NCBI GenBank assembly: GCA_963837365.1
Contig: CAWIMW010000001.1
Span: 248,001-312,000 of the forward strand
Origin: CAWBXL01 sp963837365
GTDB taxonomy: Bacteria; Acidobacteriota; Terriglobia; Terriglobales; Acidobacteriaceae
Reading direction: 5' to 3'
Length of the DNA: 64,000 nt
The position numbers and the translations under genes are program-made. A model generated the notes under the pieces. It was not told where the DNA came from. It made no database searches and saw only the letters and a list, made by a program, of their open reading frames with translations. Position 1 is the first letter of the stretch. Each line of letters starts with the position of its first letter. Shown piece by piece: positions 59,123 through 64,000 of this stretch.

Positions 59123-61255
59123 ATGCGCGGGCCAAAAACCACTTCTCTGATTTGCATTGTTATTCTGGGTCTCTCTTTAGCCTGCAAAAAACAAACTGCA
59201 AAAGACGCAGCTCCGAGAAAGCCGGGGGAAGTCGACACCGCGCGCATCATCCATGCCGACAACGATCCGGGAAACTGGGTCACGCACGGCCGCACCTACG
59301 GCGAACAGCGCTTCAGTCCTCTGACCCAGATCACCGACAAGAACGTCAGCCAGTTAGGTCTCGCGTGGTCTTACGATCTCGACACCAACCGCGGCCAGGA
59401 AGCGACACCTCTCGTAATTGATGGGGTGATGTATTTCACCACCGCGTGGAGCAAAGTGTTTGCATTCGATGCCGCCGGCGGAAAGCTGCTGTGGTCTTAC
59501 GATCCCAAGGTCCCACCGGAATCGGGTGTGAACGCCTGCTGTGATGTTGTGAACCGCGGCGTGGCCGCATGGAAGGGCAAACTTTTTCTTGGAACCATAG
59601 ACGGCCGGCTGGTTGCTCTGGATCAAGCCACGGGCAAGCCACTATGGGATGTCCTAACCGTTGACCCGAAACTGCGCTACACGATCACCGGCGCGCCGCG
59701 CGTAGTAAAAGGCAAAGTCATCATCGGCAACGGCGGTGCGGAGATGGGCGTGCGCGGATACGTCTCCGCCTACGATGCCGAGACAGGGAAGATGATCTGG
59801 CGCTTCTATACCGTACCTGGCGATCCATCGAAGCCTTTTGAAAATGCAGCCATGGAAAAAGCTGCCAAAACCTGGAACGCGGAATGGTGGAAGCTGGGCG
59901 GTGGGGGAACGGTGTGGAACTCCATGGCCTACGACCCCGATCTCGATCTTCTGTACATCGGAACCGGAAACCGCGCGCCCTGGACACAAAAAGACCGCAA
60001 AGGCGACAGCGAAAGTCTGTACACCTGCTCCATCGTAGCGCTCAAACCCGACACCGGCGAATACGTCTGGCACTACCAGCAGGAATCCCCCGATGTCTGG
60101 GACTTCGACGCGGATGAAGACATCATCCTCGCCGATCTGCCGATCAATGGCCAGACTCGCAAAGTGCTGATGCAAGCGCCGAAAAATGGAATCTTCTATG
60201 TTCTCGACCGGGCCACAGGCGCGCTGATCTCCGCCAAGCCTTTTACCTACATCAATTGGGCCACGGGTGTGGATATCGCCACCGGGCGTCCGATTGAAAC
60301 TGCCACCGCGCGTTACCCCGGCGCAAATCCACCGCCGGTCGTACCCGGCCCTCTCGGCGCGCACAGCTGGCAGCCCATGGCTTACAGCCCGCTGACTCGC
60401 CTGGCATACATTCCGGTGAACGATGTTGGCTTCGCTTACAAATCCGATGAGCATTTCAAACCCACGCATTTGGCGATGGACACCGGACTCGACATGATTG
60501 CTGCGGGCATGCCGCAAGATCCGAAGATCAAGAAAGCTATCCTCGGCACCGTCAGGGGCAAACTGCTGGCTTGGGATCCCGCTCAACAAAAGCAGGTGTG
60601 GGCTGTCGAGCGCCCCGGCCCTTGGAATGGTGGCATTCTGGCAACGGCTGGGAATTTAATTTTCGAGGGTACTGCAGATGGCCATTTTGAAGCCTATCGT
60701 GCCGACACCGGGGAGAAAATCTGGTCATTCGATGCGCAGACAGGAGTAATCGCCGGCCCAGTCACATACACCGTAGGCGGTGAACAGTATGTTGCCGTGC
60801 TTGCCGGCTGGGGAGGAGTCTTCCCGCTGGCAACAGGTGAAGTTTCCCTGAAGTCTGGAGTCATCCGTAATATCAGCCGCATGTTGGTTTTCAAGCTGGG
60901 TGGCAAAGCAGGCCTGCCGCCGCTTCCAGAAGTAGAAGTGCCGGAACTGAAACCACCGCCATCACATGCAAGCGCAGCCACCATCCACAGAGGAGAGCAG
61001 GTGTATCAGCAATTCTGTTCGCGCTGTCATGGTGACGTCGCAGTTGGGGGAAATGTGCTGCCTGATCTGCGTTACTCAAGCACTTTGGACAGTGATCAAT
61101 GGTTTTATGTAGTGATGAATGGCGTATTGAAATCAAATGGCATGGTCAGCTTCTCCAAAGATATAACCCGGCAAGACGCAGCGGCAGCGCGGGAGTACGT
61201 TATCTTCCGGGCCAATCAGACGCTAAAGGAAATCAGACAAAAAAACAGTAAGTAA
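59123..61255 (+). CDS. PQQ-dependent quinohaemoprotein alcohol dehydrogenase (lipoprotein), lanthanide-type Asp
   Basis: A 710-residue periplasmic enzyme oxidising an alcohol to an aldehyde. Start ATG 59123 after GGAGAGCC. The lipobox LGLSLAC suggests a lipid anchor. Propeller landmarks: vicinal Cys139-Cys140, Glu207 in NGGAEMG, Asn283 in GTGNRAPW, and WDFDADED with catalytic Asp327 and an extra Asp at 329, two residues on. The C-terminal cytochrome c domain has CSRCH (Cys632, Cys635, His636). Type II enzymes usually have Thr or Ala at the +2 position; Asp there marks lanthanide-using homologues (established for XoxF/ExaF; inferred here). Confidence 0.94.
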   Translation: MRGPKTTSLICIVILGLSLACKKQTAKDAAPRKPGEVDTARIIHADNDPGNWVTHGRTYGEQRFSPLTQITDKNVSQLGLAWSYDLDTNRGQEATPLVIDGVMYFTTAWSKVFAFDAAGGKLLWSYDPKVPPESGVNACCDVVNRGVAAWKGKLFLGTIDGRLVALDQATGKPLWDVLTVDPKLRYTITGAPRVVKGKVIIGNGGAEMGVRGYVSAYDAETGKMIWRFYTVPGDPSKPFENAAMEKAAKTWNAEWWKLGGGGTVWNSMAYDPDLDLLYIGTGNRAPWTQKDRKGDSESLYTCSIVALKPDTGEYVWHYQQESPDVWDFDADEDIILADLPINGQTRKVLMQAPKNGIFYVLDRATGALISAKPFTYINWATGVDIATGRPIETATARYPGANPPPVVPGPLGAHSWQPMAYSPLTRLAYIPVNDVGFAYKSDEHFKPTHLAMDTGLDMIAAGMPQDPKIKKAILGTVRGKLLAWDPAQQKQVWAVERPGPWNGGILATAGNLIFEGTADGHFEAYRADTGEKIWSFDAQTGVIAGPVTYTVGGEQYVAVLAGWGGVFPLATGEVSLKSGVIRNISRMLVFKLGGKAGLPPLPEVEVPELKPPPSHASAATIHRGEQVYQQFCSRCHGDVAVGGNVLPDLRYSSTLDSDQWFYVVMNGVLKSNGMVSFSKDITRQDAAAAREYVIFRANQTLKEIRQKNSK

Positions 61256-61413
61256 CCATACCTGCCTTGTCATTCCGAAGCACGGTTTTGGTGCGAGGAA
61301 TCTGTTTTCCTGGACCGTATCCCGAAGTTGCCGGTCCATAGCAGATTCCTCCTTGTCGCTACGCTTCTCGTCGGAATAACAAAAGAAGGAAAACATTCAA
61401 AATGCGACACAAC
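61256..61413. repeat. CATTCCGA/GAGGAATC inverted repeat
   Basis: TTGTCATTCCGAAGCACGGT ... GCGAGGAATCTG on the left, and CAGATTCCTCCTTGTCGC ... TCTCGTCGGAATAACAA inverted on the right (61268-61380). A related half is at 17681-17740. It lies between two convergent genes and could end both transcripts; no T tract is seen. Confidence 0.65.
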
Positions 61414-63507
61414 CTATTTTTTCGGCTTCTTCTTGCCGAATAGTCCGATAATCTGGTCCACCGGATTTGGCTGTTGTTCTTGCTGTTGGTCTTGTGCGTC
61501 GGCCGGCTGTTTCTTTTGTCCTAACAATCCCTGAATCAGCGAAGACGCGCCGCCCTTGGCCTTCCTCTGTGCAATTTTCTTGGTGTCAGGTGTGAACTTC
61601 GGATTCTGCAATGTCCCGGTGACGATGGCCGGGATCACCAGTTCGCCCTCACTGTTTGACAGCGCGGCATTCAGGAAATTTCCCACATTCGTGCCGCCCA
61701 CGCTCGCGCCACTTACTTGTTTACTGAAGGCCTTGTTGAACACAGCGTTCACCTGCATGTTCAGCGCCTGGCTGGCAAGATCGGCGGTGCCAACCGCATC
61801 CAGATTGGCGATATCGAAGGTGGCTTGAAGATTGTTGGTTTGCGCAATGCCGTTTTTGACCAGGATATTGCCGGTCATTTTCAAAATGTTGGTGAAGCCT
61901 TTATCTTCCTGTCCCTGCTGGAGACTCCCGGTCAGGGCGGCCAATCGATGTGAGATGTCCACTCCGGCATAACGCACATCATTGAAATCAACATTGAGGG
62001 TGCCGTTGAGCGCCTTCATGATCTGGTCGGAACTGATGGTTTGCAGCGGCCCCACCACATGCATATCTAAATTAAGATTCCCCGCTCCGCTCAACTTGTC
62101 GAGCCCGGTAACGCCGTAGGCCTTGGCCATGGACAACAGTTCGGGCAAGGCTGCCTTCGGTGCCCGCACCGTAGCATCCACAAGTGGAGATTTGGAGGTG
62201 TATTGCTTCAGCGTGAATTGCGTCGATGCAGTAGTGCCGCCGGCAGTGACATTGAAATTATCTGAGCGAATTTCAGTAGGTGTGAGCGTCACATTAATTG
62301 CCTTGACCTGAACCGGCTTGGCTATGTCTTTCCCGGAGATCTGAATATCACGCCCGCCGAGGGTCCCATTCAAGACTGGCTTGTCGGCAGGGCCCCGCGC
62401 CTGAAGGTTGGCATTGATCCGTCCATCCACCTTGGTGTCAGGAGAAAAAGCCATGCCCGCAGCCGCGGCCATGCGGGCGATTTCGACGATAGAAACATCG
62501 TTGGCCTTCAGGTTTACATCCAACTGCGCCGGCGTTGGTTTGGAATTCACTGTGCCGCTAATAAGCAGTGGTGTCGGCCCCAGTTTGATGGCTGCTTTGT
62601 TGATGGTTAGTAGATCAGTTTGGAGATTGTCGTTGATGTCATAGTCCAAATTGATGGGATATCCCACTTCAATACCGTGCAGTTTCGGTTTATCCACACT
62701 CATCTGACCATTCGCCGACACCTGTCCGTTCTGGTTTGCAATCTTTGTGTGCCCGGAGAGAATTCCCTCGGTGTTTTCCAAGGCTGAAGTCTGGAGAAAC
62801 TTTTGCAGTCCCGCGATATCAACATCTTTTAGGTCCAGTGTGCCCTTAAACGAAGTAGACGCAGGATCGTCGTGTGACAGCGGACCGCCTGTCCCTTGTA
62901 GTTGGATCTGCTGGTCTCCCGATCCGGGTAAGTGGACCGATGCCTCCAGGTTGAAAGGTTTATTAGGGGCAAAGTCCGTAAGCTGGAAGTTTATGTGGTC
63001 ATAGACAGTTCGCGGTTTGTGATTTTGCAGGTCGGTGATGGCAATTTGCCCATCTTCAATCGCCAGCTTCCCCAGAGAAAATCCTTGTTGCTCCGACGAA
63101 GAAGAGGGTGTGGCTGTCTTTTGCCCCAGCGAGGCGAAATTCCATACCCCTTGCGCATCTTTGATCAACTCTACATGGGGCTGTTTCAGGGTGAGCGAAT
63201 CCACTTGAAGAGATTTGTGCAACAGTGGTAACAGTTGCACCGAGATGCTCAACTCCCCAGTCTGTATGAACGGCTGAGTGCTTTTGAATTTTGCATCGTC
63301 GGTGATGGCGAGATTGGCCACGCGAAACCGCGGCGGAAACAGTCCCAAACTCATGTCGCCGAGCTGGACCTTGCGGTTGAGTTGCTCTTCGAGTTTTGTC
63401 TGGATGGTCGCCTGATAATCATTTGGATTAAAGGTGGCCACGAATATGCCGGCCGCAACAACAAGCAGAACCAACACAATCCCGATAATGAGTAGGATTT
63501 TGCGCAT
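61414..63507 (-). CDS. AsmA-family protein
   Basis: A 697-residue inner-membrane protein with one N-terminal helix (ILLIIGIVLVLLVVAAGIFVATF) and a large periplasmic beta-rich domain. AsmA marks: NPNDYQATIQTKLEEQLNRKVQLGDMSLGLFPPRFRVANLAITDDAKF at the start and GILSGHTKIANQNGQVSANGQMSVDKP-like repeats inside. The Gln-rich C-terminus (QQQEQQPNPVDQIIGLFGKKKPKK) is basic. AsmA-like proteins are part of the lipid-bridge/phospholipid transport group between membranes. Length is within the family range. Confidence 0.88.
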   Translation of the reverse strand: MRKILLIIGIVLVLLVVAAGIFVATFNPNDYQATIQTKLEEQLNRKVQLGDMSLGLFPPRFRVANLAITDDAKFKSTQPFIQTGELSISVQLLPLLHKSLQVDSLTLKQPHVELIKDAQGVWNFASLGQKTATPSSSSEQQGFSLGKLAIEDGQIAITDLQNHKPRTVYDHINFQLTDFAPNKPFNLEASVHLPGSGDQQIQLQGTGGPLSHDDPASTSFKGTLDLKDVDIAGLQKFLQTSALENTEGILSGHTKIANQNGQVSANGQMSVDKPKLHGIEVGYPINLDYDINDNLQTDLLTINKAAIKLGPTPLLISGTVNSKPTPAQLDVNLKANDVSIVEIARMAAAAGMAFSPDTKVDGRINANLQARGPADKPVLNGTLGGRDIQISGKDIAKPVQVKAINVTLTPTEIRSDNFNVTAGGTTASTQFTLKQYTSKSPLVDATVRAPKAALPELLSMAKAYGVTGLDKLSGAGNLNLDMHVVGPLQTISSDQIMKALNGTLNVDFNDVRYAGVDISHRLAALTGSLQQGQEDKGFTNILKMTGNILVKNGIAQTNNLQATFDIANLDAVGTADLASQALNMQVNAVFNKAFSKQVSGASVGGTNVGNFLNAALSNSEGELVIPAIVTGTLQNPKFTPDTKKIAQRKAKGGASSLIQGLLGQKKQPADAQDQQQEQQPNPVDQIIGLFGKKKPKK

Positions 63508-63616
63508 AAAGACCTCTGAATGCTCTGGATTAGGGTATACCTTGAGGATACTCCTCTGAAATCAGGAGGGCACCGAACAATTGGACAATCAAGGGGGTCG
63601 TTTCGTGGAAGGTGCC
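63508..63616. other. Promoter side of the AsmA gene and end of the next
   Basis: 109 bases. It contains an 8-bp inverted pair AGGGCACC ... GGTGCCCT separated by about 37 bases (63568-63615), which may be a repeat or weak terminator, and TATACC on the minus strand near 63535 as a possible -10 of the AsmA gene. Confidence 0.4.
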
Positions 63617-64000
63617 CTAATTTTCTGTTGTGAAAAAATTAATGCTCACAGTGGCGAGGTCCGATGCTGGGAATTTGGCTTGATAACGCGGATCGGCTTT
63701 AAGTCCGGCTTCGCGAACACATTCCAGAAAAATAGGGACCTCAACCAGATATTGGTCTGAAAATCCATGTGTGCCGTCGTAAGCCACAGCCGGAGTCTTC
63801 TCCAGATTGGCAGCCGTCAGCTCGGGAGGCAAGGTGTGCAGTTCCAGCGCCATCAGCCCAAAACGCCCGACATAGGGAGCCCAGCGGCGAAGGTGGCGGA
63901 CTAGATTTTCCTCTAACTCATCCGGCGCGACTTCTTTGCCAAAGTGCGAAAATGCACCGGTCGAGTGGCTGGTGCGTGAGCCCCTAACATAGTCGGTCGG
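63617..64000 (-). CDS. 3' part of an unidentified enzyme, possibly AprA-type methyltransferase domain (partial)
   Basis: The frame is open to the right edge, giving the last 127 residues: PTDYVRGSRTSHSTGAFSHFGKEVAP ..., then VRHLRRWAPYVGRFGLMALELHTLPPELTAANLEKTPAVAYDGTHGFSDQYLVEVPIFLECVREAGL, ending SDLATVSINFFTTEN. The LELHT...AYDGTHGFSDQYLVEV block reminds me of AprA-related (MT2-like) methyltransferase domains of natural-product and acidobacterial proteins, but this is a weak recognition. The N-terminus is outside the window. Confidence 0.35.
   Translation of the reverse strand, partial: PTDYVRGSRTSHSTGAFSHFGKEVAPDELEENLVRHLRRWAPYVGRFGLMALELHTLPPELTAANLEKTPAVAYDGTHGFSDQYLVEVPIFLECVREAGLKADPRYQAKFPASDLATVSINFFTTEN

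Noticed and set aside
59654..60589. Minus-strand open frame of 311 codons
   Set aside because: It lies antisense to the PQQ dehydrogenase and has no recognisable motif.
17681..61380. An insertion sequence built from the CATTCCGAG repeats
   Set aside because: No transposase frame or target-site duplication was found; they are short palindromic elements only.

Overview
The window looks like soil Acidobacteriota (Terriglobia-type) chromosome. The evidence is a large Oar-like TonB receptor with an N-terminal carboxypeptidase-regulatory domain, a division and cell-wall (dcw) cluster in the usual order but lacking murB and ddl, twin-arginine exported GMC and isomerase enzymes, and several families of short, roughly 7-11 bp periodic intergenic repeats. 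No rRNA, intact tRNA, CRISPR array, transposase or phage gene was seen.

Layout. (1) 0-13.5 kb: the end of a pilin-like gene, a DUF59 Fe-S maturation factor, a DmpA-type aminopeptidase, a methyltransferase, a tightly coupled four-gene operon (zinc ribbon, APC permease, orphan Clp-N protein, second APC permease), a GcvT-family folate enzyme, two tandem PYROXD2-like flavoproteins and purU. (2) 13.6-33.5 kb, minus strand: mraZ-rsmH-small ORF-ftsL-ftsI-murE-murF-mraY-murD-ftsW-murG-murC, then a three-gene plus-strand insertion where murB/ddl often lie, then ftsQ-ftsA-ftsZ. A sigma70-like promoter overlapping a three-repeat MraZ box heads the cluster, and a hairpin terminator follows ftsZ. (3) 33.7-45 kb: an Oar-like receptor, an exported cyanophycinase-like peptidase, small proteins, a GMC dehydrogenase with its Tat-exported subunit 3, a Tat-exported isomerase, a Rieske oxygenase, and a TetR regulator with a palindromic operator. 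(4) 45.3-50.1 kb: cupredoxin, coiled-coil porin, histidine kinase and response regulator in one minus-strand run. (5) 50.4-56.7 kb: an aldehyde dehydrogenase divergent from a protocatechuate cluster (pcaH, pcaG, hydrolase, pcaB, fused pcaD-pcaC). (6) 56.7-64 kb: a TonB receptor, a PQQ- and haem-dependent alcohol dehydrogenase with the lanthanide-associated extra Asp, an AsmA protein, and the end of an unidentified gene.

How the genes fit together. The dcw block builds peptidoglycan precursors and the divisome. The accessory half suggests an oligotroph oxidising alcohols, sugars and lignin-derived aromatics: periplasmic PQQ and GMC dehydrogenases feed electrons to the membrane, Rieske and Pca enzymes open aromatic rings, and TonB receptors import scarce ligands.

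Caution on sequence quality. Eight genes (murE, ftsI, a porin, the response regulator, an alpha/beta hydrolase, pcaB, pcaL and a TonB receptor) carry 13 frameshifts in total. Twelve have the same sign (one extra base) and the thirteenth fits two extra or one missing base. They are confined to 28.0-30.1 kb and 47.2-57.0 kb and hit essential genes, so I read them mainly as local sequence or assembly errors and annotate those genes as single loci.
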